Shown here in pieces: positions 22,908 through 34,382 of a stretch of 64,000 nt of DNA. Source of the stretch: Dichotomocladium elegans (lineage: Eukaryota > Mucoromycota > Mucoromycetes > Mucorales > Lichtheimiaceae); NCBI GenBank assembly GCA_025716815.1, contig JAIXMN010000006.1, positions 248,001 through 312,000 of the forward strand, read 5' to 3'. Made by a program: the position numbers and the translations under genes. Within the stretch, counting starts at the first letter, position 1. The number at the start of each line of letters is the position of its first letter. The notes under the pieces were generated by a model. That model was not told the DNA's origin, ran no database searches, and worked only from the letters and a program-made list of their open reading frames with translations.

Positions 22908-24030
22908 TTACGGAGTGTCTGCTGTTGCCTTTTTCATATAAAGCTGCGGTAGGTTAAACACCTGCCTTACTGCAGGTATCCGAAGCGCCACATTCTGGAC
23001 AACACTGAACCACGCCGAAGTGCACCAGTACAGGTTAAGCGCCATGGGCGCCTGAGCTGCAATAGGCACAAAAAGAACCGATAGCACCCGAAAGGCATTC
23101 GTCAGAACTTTTTGAGTCGTTGTTCGGGTACCCGCTTTAGCTAGCCTGGCATTGAGCTAATAATCGCCATTGATCGCAGAATTGTCAATAAGAATGCTAC
23201 TACCTTCGACTTGTTATCTATTGGATATCTAATACCTCCACATTGATTAGGGTGCCCGCACCGATTAGGAGGGGAAAGGTTATGGTCGGGTCTGGCAACG
23301 TTAGATCTGTCACCCAGCCAAATCCTTCCTGGCACATGCCTGTTGCAGGGTAGTCGGCTGTTTGGCCATACCACGGCAACGGGAGGCCTGTCAAGTGTCT
23401 CAACGTAAGCGACATGGAAACCCAGAGGGGTATTTGGACCCAGGGCAACAGGAGAAGCTGCCAACGCGCGCAGCCATGCCGCATATAGATTTCATTCACC
23501 TTCTTCCTATACTTTTTTCCATCATATCGTGGAAGATGGAGAAACGTTCGAAACCATTCTGTGGATCATATCGTCTATGGATGGATCATCCCGGGTTGTG
23601 GTGGGGAAAGATTTACCTCTTTCTGTAACTCCTTATTATAGCGTTCATAATCCCAACCTGCATTGCGCGAAGACGTAGCAAGCTGTTTCTTGAGCGTCTC
23701 GCCCCAGCTCTGTACCATAGGAGCAAGTTCAATCATTCTGCCAATACTTTTTTGTTGGTATAAGGCTACAGGAAGCGTCATGCCTGCGCGGAGGGCACAC
23801 GTCAACCCAACAATGGCACCCCACCACGGCAGCCCAACGGTTGTGTGTAGTGTCTCAAAGAGGGATTCGTTTGTTGCCAAAATAATGGGTAGAGAAGTGG
23901 CACACTGCGAATTCGTTCCATGTGAGGCCGATGCGACCAAGCCATTTCGATTTCGGCGATGAGAGGTAGTCGTAGCAGCCACACGCCCTGGTCGCCAACA
24001 GCGTATTGCTATGGGCGGGCGTCGTGGCAT
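22908..24030 (-). CDS. COX18: Mitochondrial inner-membrane insertase COX18 (Oxa1 family)
   Basis: Minus-strand exons 24030-23617, 23511-23236 and 23156-22908 give 312 residues. COX18 moves the C-terminal part of cytochrome oxidase subunit 2 across the inner membrane. The N-terminus is Arg-rich with almost no acids, as in a mitochondrial presequence. Family marks are GLPWWGAIVGLTCALRAGMT, YRKKVNEIYMRHGC with LPWVQIPLWVSMS, LTLPDPT, NVELNARL across the second splice, and QAPMALNLYWCTSAWFSVVQ near the C-terminus. The first acceptor (AAAAAAG before TATAGG) lacks a good pyrimidine tract, but it restores the family sequence and phase. The gene is transcribed away from the phosphate transporter across a 419-base promoter. 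Confidence 0.9.
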
Positions 24031-24449
24031 AGGTTGAAATTGTTTTGTTAATAAAAAAGTTTTACCTTTGAGTATGAAATTTAGGTGAGTTCAAGACAGC
24101 AGCCAACCATTGAGCCGAGCGGGGGGGGCATCCTATGCACGTGAGGTATATACATGGAGCCATCCAAACGCCAACATGGTACCACTTTGCACTACATCTC
24201 AAACACAGCCTCCGCTTTCTTTCGAAGTTTCTTGTTGTCATCTGACTTGCATTGTTTATACGCCTGAAAGAGACGAGCAACAAAGACGCAAAAGTAATCA
24301 AATCTTGTCATTTACAGCGAGACAGGACTTCAAAACTGCAGCTGTAGAAGCAGCAGCAATAGCAGACCGTTGTTAGCTATCTCCTTTCTCCACATCGTCT
24401 CCTTACATTCCCTCTCTCTTCTTCCTTCTTCCTTCTTCGCGTTGCAATA
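24031..24449. promoter_or_regulatory. Divergent promoter of COX18 and the phosphate transporter
   Basis: Contains the palindrome CACGTG at 24138-24143, a 'ggtatatac' TATA-like block just after it, and a pyrimidine-rich leader (24381-24440) before the transporter ATG. CACGTG is the core site of bHLH factors such as Pho4/NUC-1, which switch on phosphate genes in ascomycetes. A single site is weak evidence. Confidence 0.4.
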
Positions 24450-25570
24450 ATGAAGTTCTCCCACCAACTTCAATTTAATGCGGTGCCTGACTGGACTGAA
24501 TACTATGTCCCGTAAGCTCCCACAGGAAAACAAAACAAAAACAACACCTATTCATCTCACCTCATCTCTTAAATATTATATATATATATATATACGTCCG
24601 CACACTCCACACGCTCCTATTAATTTGCCGTGATTTAAAAATTACCTCTTCTCTCCTTGTTTCAATCTCTTTTTTTTTCGCAGGTACTCTAATCTAAAGA
24701 AGCTTGTCTATTCAATTGAACGAAGCAAGGTTCTGCAAACCCAAGAGCCCATGGATGAGGAGACCCCCAATGAGAACACTGCGCTTTTGAATGCATCCTA
24801 CAAACCGGATGACGACCGATTCATTTCTGCTCTTGATCTTTCGCTGGATCGGATTACCGGCTTTTACTCTGCGAAGGAGACGGAGCTTTATGGTGCAATG
24901 GAGAGTCTCCTTGACGATCTTGAGGCACAAAAGGGCGAAGTCCGATCAAAACCTCCACGACAGGAAGCTGCTGCATCGTCGGCCCAACAACAGCCCCTTG
25001 CGAAAGACCTCCAACGGCACGCGGTTGATTTATTTGTGCAGTTATCCGAGCTAAAGTCATTTGTTTCGTTGAACGCGACAGCATTCCAGAAGATCCTAAA
25101 AAAATATGACAAGGTGACCGGAGGAAATCTCAAGCAATCTTACACAGCCCAGCATGTCAGTCAGGCGTATCCCTTCCAAACACCCACCCGGCAGAAGTTG
25201 AATGACTCGATCCAACAGGCTGAGCGTGCCTACGCTGACCTCAGCGGCCATGGCGGCGATAGCTTTGACATTGCTATCAATGAGCTCAAGGCACATTTGC
25301 GCGAGCACATTGTTTGGGAGCGCAACACTGTCTGGCGCGATATGGTTGGCCAAGAGCGCAAGATCCAGAGCGTTGGTCTCGGCGAATCGAAGCTAGTCCT
25401 CACCCCATTCGGCACGCTGGACCGTGCCAAGGTCATCCGCGCATGCTGCCTCGTCGGAAGTCTGTTCGTTTTTGCGTTGTTGCTCAACTTGGACCTGTTT
25501 TCTGAGATCGAGCAGAATCGTTGTTTCGCCATCCTTGTGTTTGCGAGTATGCTATGGGCTACGGAGGTAA

Positions 25571-25640
<70 letters not shown>

Positions 25641-27008
25641 TACTACCGCATATTTGAGCTGACAAGCAACAGGTCATGCCATTATTTGCCACGGCCATGC
25701 TGATCCCTTTTTTGGTTGTCATTTTCTGTGTTTTTCGCTCACCCGAGACGCATGAGCGGCTCTCGGCACCGGCTGCAGCGAAGCAGGTATTTGCAAGCAT
25801 GTTCTCGTCCGTTATCATGCTTCTTCTCGGCGGATTCGCAATTGCAGGGTCACTGAGCAAATACGGCATTGCCAAGGCGATGGCGACGTTTGTGCTTTCC
25901 AGGGCTGGAAGCCGCCCCAGCCGAGTTCTGCTTGTGAACCAGCTTGTGGCAACAGCAGCGAGCATGTGGATAAGCAATGTGGCCGCTCCAGTGCTCTGTT
26001 TCTCACTCATCCAGCCGATTCTACGGTCGCTTCCTCTAGAGTCCAATTTCGGCTCTTGCCTTGTGCTCGGAATTGCGCTGGCATCTAACCTTGGTGGAAT
26101 TGCATCACCCATCTCATCGCCTCAGAACATCATTGCGATACAAAACATGGACCCCAAACCGTCGTGGGGCCAATGGTTTGTGGTATCCATCCCGCTCTGT
26201 CTGATTGGAAATGTGATCATTTGGCTGTGGCTCCTCTTTACTTTCCATCCTGAGAAGAATACACCTCATATTCCCACGGGCATTCGTGCCTCGTCTGGGT
26301 CTTCAGAGCCCATCAGCGGTAAACAGCTATTCGTTGTTGCTGTGACGATCACCACGATCGGCCTTTGGTGCTGCGCCCAGTCCATCGATGGCTGGCTAGG
26401 CGACATGGGGATTATCGCCATCCTTCCGCTCGTTCTCTTCTTTGGCACTGGACTGTTGACAAAGGACGACTTCAATAACTTTTTATGGAATGTGGTGATG
26501 TTGGCGATGGGCGGTATCGTCCTTGGCAAGGCAGTCGAGAGCTCAGGTCTTCTCAAAACAATCGCAACAACCATCCAGAACTACGTCACAGGTCTTTCCG
26601 CATTCGAAGTTCTTGTGGTATTTGGTAGTTTGGTTGTCGTCATCGCTAGCTTCATTAGCCACACCGTGGCTGCCCTCATCATCCTTCCGATCGTAGCCGA
26701 AGTGGGCGCCGAGATGGAAAAACCACGGCCTGCACTTTTGGTGATGGTGAGAGAATGGGTGTATGCTATTGGTATGGAACGCGAAATGCTGACAGAGATA
26801 CTAGGGCGTGGCATTTGTGTGCTCGATTGCCATGGCATTACCTGTTTCCGGTTTTCCCAATATGAATGCGATCTCTCAAGAGAATGAGCTCGGCAAGCCT
26901 TATCTAAGAACAAAGGACTTTTTACGAAACGGAGTCCCAGCAAGCCTATTCTGCCTACTCGTTGTAACCACTATTGGATACGGCCTGATGGACCTTGTAG
27001 GCTTCTAA
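24450..27008 (+). CDS. PHO91: SPX-domain low-affinity phosphate transporter (PHO87/90/91 type)
   Basis: Exons 24450-24511, 24684-25566, 25673-26746 and 26805-27008 give 740 residues. The SPX domain is residues 1 to about 170: MKFSHQLQFNAVPDWTEYYV, then YSNLKKLVYSIE after the first splice, and the lysine-rich KILKKYDKVTG at 157-167 that in this family binds inositol pyrophosphates. From about residue 255 there are some ten membrane segments of the SLC13-type Na/phosphate carrier (ATEVMPLFATAMLIPF, SNVAAPVL, SPISSPQNIIAI, PVSGFPNMNAI). Plasma-membrane or vacuolar placement cannot be decided; the PHO91 symbol is by family only. The second intron contains long CT and AT repeats. The last intron (58 bases) reads open for a while but homology supports removal. 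Confidence 0.93.
24577..24594. repeat. (TA)n tract in intron 1 of the SPX transporter
   Basis: Nine TA units inside the 172-base first intron. Confidence 0.9.
25574..25638. repeat. (TC)n-(TA)n microsatellite in an intron
   Basis: About 18 TC units followed directly by about 14 AT units. The tract fills most of the 106-base intron 2 of the SPX transporter, starting only seven bases after its donor. Confidence 0.95.
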
Positions 27009-27265
27009 AAAAGAGGATCTTTTATATCTCCACTCCATACTCTATTCTAGACATTGTATCGTATCTATGAAGGGACTTTTCGAGTAAAAGGGGTGGAAAA
27101 AATCTATGAAAAAAAGGCTGTGCAACGTTTTTGGAGGGAAAGCGAAGCGGGATGATGGCATCGGTTGGTTGCACATAAGCCAGAGTTCCCTTTCCGCACA
27201 TGAAATTCTTACCTCTTTTCTCTATCTTTTCGTAATTTTTTTTAAAAAAGAACGTCTACTCTCGC
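27009..27265. other. Intergenic between the phosphate transporter and the hydratase
   Basis: 257 bases. It holds the transporter 3' end and the promoter of the MaoC hydratase, with A/T homopolymers near 27100 and 27237. No gene. Confidence 0.5.
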
Positions 27266-28541
27266 ATGCCAGAAGGATTTAAGCCTGATCTCTCCAAAGC
27301 TGTTGGTTACAAGGCGCCTGTCGACTTTGTAAGAGCATGAACAACCGTTATCCCATGTGTCTGTGCTCATATAGAGAACAGAGCGTCTGCACCCGCCGGG
27401 ATTACATACTTTACGCCCTTTCCGTTGGTGTGCCTGAAGATGAGCTACACTGGCTGTACGAGAACGGTATGCTATGCGTTTCTGCCTTGTGAAGGAATGG
27501 GAGCAATGACATGTGTGTACACAGAGGAGAACTTTGGCCCTCTTCCGACATACCCGCTCTGCCTTTTATCCAGAGGTGACGATTGGGACGTGAACGATTT
27601 TATTGAGCAGTTCACCAAGGGTGGACCTGTTCCTGGCATTCCCGAATGGGATATTAGCCGCATGGTCCATGGAGAACAGTCGATTGAAGTGATCAATCCT
27701 TTCCCGGTGGTAGGTGGTCGCTTCAAGCTGGTGAAGACGGTCAAGGGCGTTTACGACAAAGGTGAGTGTCCGCACGCGGTGAACTTATTTTTCACATAAC
27801 ACAACGTACAGTACACAGAATGACTAAGCGAAATACGGTTGCTGGGTAATGTAGGTTCTGGCATGGTCCTTCACAGCGCCGTCGATATCTATGGTGAAAA
27901 AGACAATGTCCATTACTGCAGCATGGATAGCCACATGTTTATTCGAGGCTATGGCGGATGGAATGCAAGTTGAAAATGTTGATTTATTAGAACCATATTA
28001 ACCTTGGTGTAAATAATAGGGTCCCAAAGGTCCCAAAACGATTGCGTACACCCCGCCTAGCCGACCTGCTGACGTGATTGATGAATTTCACACGGCTCGC
28101 AATCAGGCCCTCTTGTTCCGACTTTCCGGGTAATATATAAAAAAAAACTTGAACGCGCGCGCGGGAGAAAAGAAGAGAAATAGAAGCTCATCTGTGAGAT
28201 GCGACAGTGATTTTAATGCGCTTCATGCTGACGTGCGACTCGCGCCCCTGGTTGGTTTCGAGCGACCGATCCTCCACGGGCTTTGCTCATATGCAAAATG
28301 CGCCCATTCAGTGCTCAAGCATTTCGGCGACAACAATCGATTGCGATTCAAATCATTTTCGGCACGGTTTGCAAACCCTGTATTGCCGGGTGAGACGGTG
28401 CGGGTACATATGTGGAAGGTGGACCATCCAGAGCCGAGAACGGAAGCAGTCGTCTTTGTTGCCAAGGTGGACGATCGTGTGGTCATCTCGAATGGTTTTG
28501 CTGTGCTTCATAAAGAAGTTGCAGAGTCTTCCAAGCTTTAA
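27266..28541 (+). CDS. Peroxisomal MaoC-type enoyl-CoA hydratase 2
   Basis: Six exons (27266-27328, 27382-27466, 27525-27761, 27855-27964, 28020-28129, 28208-28541) give 312 residues. Hydratase 2 adds water to trans-2-enoyl-CoA to make (3R)-hydroxyacyl-CoA in beta-oxidation. The catalytic motif is SGDFNALHAD, with Asp 203 and His 208, followed by GFERPILHGLCSYAK. The N-terminal half is the degenerate hotdog repeat (RRDYILYALSVGVPEDELHW, NFGPLPTYPLC). The protein ends in SKL, a classical peroxisomal targeting signal. Its organisation equals the free C-terminal part of multifunctional enzyme 2, without the dehydrogenase domains. The intron after exon 4 has a GC donor (gcaagt). Confidence 0.9.
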
Positions 28542-29745
28542 AGAAATGAAACATTAATCGGTTTATTTGTTGAACGATGTCTCTCTCTCTACCCCCTTTT
28601 TATGCAAAACAGCGACCAAATAGGGTCATGAATTTTTAGACTCAAACGCCCTAATGGGCGTATGCTGGCTCACTCTGATTGACTCAGCCATTCAATTACT
28701 ATCATGGCCCCACCATCCCCTTTCTTTGTTGTCAAGGTTGGAGATTATTTACCCCAGAGACGTCATTCTGCCGCTATCCACTGGCGGAAAATGGGGAATC
28801 ATGTTGCTACTGTGCAACGTAAACGCGAGGTCTTCTATCTTTGCGAAAGAGATAATGGATATGAAACGATGGTCTCTCACGTTTTACATGATTTGATACG
28901 GAACGAGCCTTCTCACATGGGCACAGTGAGTGTGAGATTAACTGTGGCCACCAGCTGTTGCAGGAAAAGAGTGCTTTTTTCCCTACTGTATAATATCCGA
29001 CTACACGGTCTACTACTTGCTGATAAATGTATGTGTATAGTGTCGCCCCTCGCCATCTCCTGGCACAGAAGGAGTGTACTTCTTGTTTACTCGCTCGTCA
29101 ATATTTCTTAGTCGTGACAGGTACACAAGGGCCCTTCTTGTTTCGATCATGTTGAAACTTGGACCACGTGTGTGTGTGTGTGTGTGTCTTCCATATAAAC
29201 ATGAGCACCTCTCGTAACTTCCGTCATTTGGTCCATAGCACTAGAGACAACAGCACAGGATAAACAATGGAGGCTGCATATTCCCAGAGACTCTTTCCCG
29301 GTGTGTGTGTGTTGGGGGGGGGAGGGTTTGTGCTAATTTGCTGGACGAATGCCGTTTTTGTTGGGGGAGTGAGGAGGAGGAAAGATGTGGTCAAGTACAG
29401 GTTAGCAACACCTGCAAAAAAATGTATAAAAGGAGGAACGATTTGATCGGTACCTGGATCATCCTCATCGGAGCAACGCCACACATACGCAAGCAAAACA
29501 TCATCAACGCAAGCATGGTCTCTTCTGATATCCACTCCTCCTTTGTTAACGCCGGCGCGGACCAATGCTGCACCTGTGGGTCCTTTGCACACAAGACATT
29601 GTATGTGGAAAGATATGTAGACGTGGCAAGAAAAGCAAGGCACACTAATTGATCATGTAGCGACTGTCCAAAAAACCGTTCGTAATAGCCAACTGTTTTT
29701 CGTCTACATGAGGGGTCCGGCTACCATCACAACTGTAGAGCTAAA
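28542..29745. other. Intergenic, no gene recognised
   Basis: About 1.2 kb. An ORF of 135 codons at 28704-29111 (plus) starts with an ATG but shows no motif, no hydrophobic pattern and no splice partner, so I leave it uncalled. A (GT)n tract lies at 29167-29187 and a G-rich run near 29312-29325. Confidence 0.35.
29167..29187. repeat. (GT)n microsatellite
   Basis: About ten GT units in gene-poor DNA. Confidence 0.9.
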
Positions 29746-30170
29746 AGCCTTTCCAAATAAAGTCTGCCTTGCAAAGTGAAAATCTTTACTCTTATGGATT
29801 TGTCCATCAGAATTCATTTCCGCGGTTACTTTATTTTACAGGAAATCAAACATTCACTCATCGGATGTAAACATAGTACACACATAAAAATTTTTTGCGA
29901 TCATATCCAACATTCACCAAACAAAACTGTACGGTTATGTTCACACCATCTCACGAAAAGACGTTTACTCTATCCCAAAGGAACCATCATCTTCAGCGAG
30001 TCCCGATGTGACCGGTACACATTCAAAAAAAAATCCGATATTCGCACGGCAGATGCCCAAACCACCTCATTTTGAAAGCTTTTCTTCCTACCATCGCCAC
30101 GCGGACACAATGTCGGTGACCAGGGCGGGGAATGGACGTTTCGGCTTTTGAGGTATTCGGTCAATGAAGC
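29746..30170 (-). pseudogene. Possible decayed transposase fragment
   Basis: On the minus strand, 29970-30164 encodes a piece with LKSRNVHSPPWSPTLCP, which resembles the region before the catalytic Glu in Tc1/mariner enzymes (a tryptophan-proline 'PW..SPDLNPIE' pattern), but the motif itself is lost. The surrounding sequence has stops in all frames. It differs from the family at 9546. Confidence 0.25.
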
Positions 30171-32978
30171 TTCTGTTGCGGATAAACTCAGTTTATGTTT
30201 CTATTTGCGATGAAAATAATGTTCTCGGGAAAAATTGAACAGAACTTCGGGCTGTGGCTACATATCAGACATAGCATAACGCCCTAGACAAAGGACAGGG
30301 TTGTTGCACACTTTAAGTGCTCACATCTTATATGGTTCTGCGCTAGCCGGCATGCTGTAAAGGACACTACATACTCTCACTAAGTGGTATTATGTACGAG
30401 CAAAGTCTTTAGAAAAGCGTCTCGTGTTTCTTTTTCTAGGAAATATGTGGCATTCTGAGTTACCGTACCATGTCTTTCTCTCTCCTCGTTCTCAGCGAAG
30501 TTGGCAATGTGTGCACTGACCAAGAGCCCCATCTGCAAATAAAAAGCATCCCTTCTTCTATATAAGCTTCAACTGAAGTATTGCGTTCCCAAACCCTTAA
30601 TTGTTGCAACGTTTTGATTAGGTGTGGGAGGTTTTTCTTCGCGGTGGCCAATTTTGCCAGTAATTTGAGTCCCTTCTGCTCTTCTAGAACGGATATACCC
30701 GACAAACGCATTACCATGCTGTACATATATAGTTGATGTCCTGGAACAAAGAATTGTAGCCAATAACAAACAATCATTCGCTATCGGAACCTACTGTAGA
30801 ATTGCAATCCGTACAGCTTCAAAGATTTCAAGCCAGCGGGATTGGGGACCAGATACCTCGATTACACATAACTCAGTTGCAAGAGATATCAATGAGAGCT
30901 TTCCACCAACATTCGCCCTGGTGTTCCGACGCTCAACGTCGTCAAGTCCATTATTGTCCATATTTTGAAGAGGCTTCATCTAAGATTCGCCCCTGGTAGC
31001 AAGTTCTATTAATCCTCCAATAACAACTGGAGTCCAACTTTAATACTGTACATACCACATCAGATCAAATTTTGGAATGCTTCCAAAGGACTTTTTGAAC
31101 AGTGAACGAAGGAGTTTTGCAATATAGTTGCCCTCTGATGGTTCCTCCTCAAGGAGCTTTCAACCATATCTAAACTGATTTTTGCTACATGCACTGATAG
31201 TGCCGTGTCCTGAGTGATTTGTGTCGCGATATCAAAAAGTAAAATAATCTTAGTAGTTAGGGCCACTCCGCTAGCAGTTAGGTTTATACAGACGTACACT
31301 CGTATTATGAATCTTTGTTCTTTTCTCTGATAAAGTTCACTACCTTCGAGTCTCACGACTTATTATTGTCTGTTTACGCCATCTACTGCAAATAGAAGTG
31401 AATAATTCTCTAAAGCAGAATTACAGTGTCAAATGCCTTACAAAACATTGATGGTTTTGTGCACTTGATTTTCAAACCATCCGTTTCCGTTCTTTGGCTT
31501 CATAGAGCGCAGTACACAATTGCTTCAACAGGCCTGGATCGCAACACGGATTCTTTAAGCTTTAAGATTAACAATGTTGATTAATAACATCTTCGAGTAG
31601 TTTCGTACCATACCCACTTTATTGACGTTGCTCTGTCTTTTGCCATCTTCGGCTGATCTTGATTGATGCAAGTTTCTGATATGAGCTTTCGTATAACCTC
31701 AAGATTGTCACCAAGTACAGATATCTTCCCCGGATTCGGATACCTGACAAGGTCGATACTCCCCGACGTCAACAGTCTAAACTTGGCAGCCAAGGTTTAT
31801 TTCATATCATAGTCATGAGAATTTTCTATTTACTCTTGTGAATCGCAATTGATTCTTTTCCAAATATTCAGCCTTGTTTGATTGCAGCTGCCTCGACATA
31901 ACGTGAGCGGGGTGGAGGTGAGGAAAGAGTTGGCATAGCAGTTTCGGACGCATACTAGTAGAAGGCAGTCAATAAAACATGTGCAGCTCTGAGTAGTATT
32001 TAGACATCGATTTGAGTTCCAACGTCCTGGCGAAGCCTTTCGAGGTTTTTCTTGATTCCTACTAACTCTCGCCTCTGATTTCGTATGAGTACGGTAATGG
32101 ATCATTAATGTCTAAGACTGCTTACTCGATTAGATGCTGTTGCTAAAGTCACCTGAATCAACATCACGTCGATTCAGCGAATATTCCTTCAGTCCGTTAA
32201 CTTCAAATATTACACTTTGTCCCTAAGACAAAGACTCACAGTAACTTGCGCTTCACTAATGATTCTCCGGAAGCAGTAGACAATTGCACCCTCGGCATCA
32301 AAGTAGTTGAAACCCTTGCATTCTTGGATGCAAAATGGTCTACAATTTCATTAAGTAGAGAGTGATGAAATCGAATAAAGCTGGAGGATCTGCGCATTCA
32401 TTTGAATTTAGATATAGTCGCCGATCAGATCTTCCATTTTGACAGCAAACACATAATAGGATCCTTTGGTGTTTGGCTGATTTACCCTCTTCTCATGTCA
32501 CGCCGGTTTCCGGGAGCAGGTATGACCAAATGCACAGATGAACGGCATTAGTAAAGGTCATTACTTGCGGTAATACAACGAGGGTCGGTCTTGAAATGAT
32601 GGAGTTGCAAAGGTTATTGCTTGCGAGAGTACCGCGAGGGTGCGGTTTGCTCTCTTTATGTATACATGTGCTTTACTGTACAAAAATGATGCCCAGTAAA
32701 AGCATTTAAGTGATGATAAATCATCAACCGATAACTTGTGCATTTTCCGGGGTATTACGATACTCTACTTGCTTGGACAGGGTATGGCTTCCATTGACAG
32801 TGTAGACCTGTTGATTGAGGGAGAGGGTTATATATTTGAGTAAGACCAGCAGCATAGGAGGATGGTAACAAGAGAACTTGTTCGACAATGAGCTTATCGG
32901 GCGAAGAGAGTTGGGGATAGAATGAAGCCGTAAATCTGATTTCACTAGTTGAATTTACATTGATGATTCGTATTTTAT
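30171..32978. other. Gene-poor stretch with coding-like blocks on the minus strand
   Basis: About 2.8 kb. Minus-strand pieces look protein-like: 31581-31793 (71 codons, with VRYPNPGKISVLGDNLEVIR), a block near 32000-32060 reading IKKNLERLRQDVGTQID, 31060-31356 (98 codons), and 30791-30979. Stops separate them and I could not join them into one model with good splice sites. They may be a multi-exon gene of an unknown family or a decaying one. At 32553-32650 a sequence of about 38 bases occurs twice with differences, spaced about 57 bases. Confidence 0.3.
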
Positions 32979-33550
32979 TTATATTTTACTCGCTATACAA
33001 ATAAGAACTCCTGATAAAATCAGTGCCATTCCAAGCCAAGTGTCTGTTGTCATCATTGGCATTCAGTGAGTGTTCTCATTCCTTAAATCGTTAAACGTTA
33101 TTACCTCTGCCGCCTAGTTCCTCGCCGAGTAGCAGTCCCGTAAAAAGCGAGAAGAGAAATGTGAGGGAGTTGGTGATGGGTACAGCAAGCGACATTTCTA
33201 CATCGAAAAGAATGCCATGAAAAAATAAATGACAGGATAAAGTCTCTTTGCACTTTGTAGAGTCTGACCTGATTGCCCAAGTGTGTAGTAGTACACCACG
33301 GATCCGCTCAAGTTTAATACCAACGGCAGGACATACTAATGGGTCAGGAGAGGTATTTGAGAATGACTATTCTCAATAATGGGATTGTTTATTATACCTG
33401 CCAGCGGGTGAAGAGATACTTTTGTTCAGCGACCCATTTATGGAGACCTGGTTGTGGATACTTCTGAGAAATGTGATCCAGGCCTGCAGCACCTGCCTTG
33501 ATAAGTGGGTTGGTCGCACCCCAGCATATCGCCACTAGAGTGAGATCCAT
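32979..33550 (-). CDS. TMEM234-like small membrane protein
   Basis: Minus-strand exons 33550-33398, 33335-33269, 33197-33105 and 33043-32979 give 125 residues, the usual size for TMEM234 proteins (EamA/drug-metabolite transporter superfamily). The start shows LVAICWGATNPLIKAGAAG, exon 2 supplies LPLVLNLSGSVVYYYTLGQS, exon 3 MSLAVPITNSLTFLFSLFTG followed by LLLGEE, and exon 4 the last membrane helix, GMALILSGVLICIASKI. Four membrane helices result. No transport activity is proven for the family. The gene shares a 262-base promoter with the plus-strand gene at 33813. Confidence 0.85.
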
Positions 33551-33812
33551 ATTGCTACCATTAAATCGTTGATATCTTCCACTGCACGCCGCTCAATTAC
33601 TTGCCCAGCACAAAGCCGCCTGCTTGCTCTAATTACATATATAAATGAAAGCGCGTTAAACATACTATGTCCATTTGAGATATCGCTTCAAACTTGCGAA
33701 GAATGCCCGTCATGATTAAGAAATTTACGCCGAAGGAAAGGGAAAAAAGGGAAAGGAATAAAAGGAGCACCAGTCTTTTCTTCTCCGCCTCCTTTGTTAC
33801 ACCCTATTATTT
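33551..33812. promoter_or_regulatory. Bidirectional promoter, 262 bases
   Basis: Lies between the start codons of the TMEM234-like gene and the small membrane protein gene. It contains an AT-rich 'acatatataaatg' block (33636-33648) that could act as a TATA element for the plus strand. Confidence 0.4.
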
Positions 33813-34228
33813 ATGCCTCAGTCAAGAGCAGGAAGAGATGAGGAATCGCAACCACTTTTGCAGAACGAGGAATTTGCTGAGCCGAATCGTTTATGGCGTT
33901 TTCTCACATGGTTTTGGCGATTCTGCATCTTTGGATTGACGGGTTCCTCAAGTGTGGCAGTGACACGATTCATAATTCATGTGCTTGGCGCGGACACGTT
34001 AGGTAAGTGTGGGTGGGTGGAAGGAGCGTATATTTACGACTGATTTGTACTCATGGTGAAATAATAGGAACCGGGATTTACTATCTTGTTTTCTTTATCT
34101 TGGAAATGATCATCTACACGATAATGCTCGTTTTTATCGGGACCTGCCTGGGTCAACGCAAGTTCTTTTGTGCGGTGGCCACGAAAATATGGGGCTGGCT
34201 TATTCCTTCCAATTGGATCATATCGTAA
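33813..34228 (+). CDS. Small two-helix membrane protein, DUF6787-like
   Basis: Exons 33813-34002 and 34068-34228 (65-base intron) give 116 residues. A polar N-terminus (residues 1-27) is followed by a hydrophobic segment with FCIFGLTGSSSVAVTRFIIH, a spacer joined by the splice (GADTLGTGIYY), and a second segment, FFILEMIIYTIMLVFIGTCL, then GQRKFF and a basic, Trp-containing tail. The TGSSSV and GxxxGxxxFF pattern is what I recall from proteins labelled DUF6787; the function of that family is unknown to me. The gene ends 154 bases from hexokinase, which runs towards it. Confidence 0.7.
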
Positions 34229-34382
34229 TGACAAACTCACAACTGTTTTTAAAATTTAAACGTGTATTTCGACATGGACAAGAGGAAGTAACGGAAGGAT
34301 AGAACAGGAGGGAATAAATAAGAAGATAAAAGGGTAAAGCAATTAATACAACAGGAGAAAAAAGCATCATCATGCTTGCGAT

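Noticed and set aside
28704..29111. 135-codon plus-strand ORF
   Set aside because: No motif, no conserved pattern and no splice partner; composition fits random sequence.
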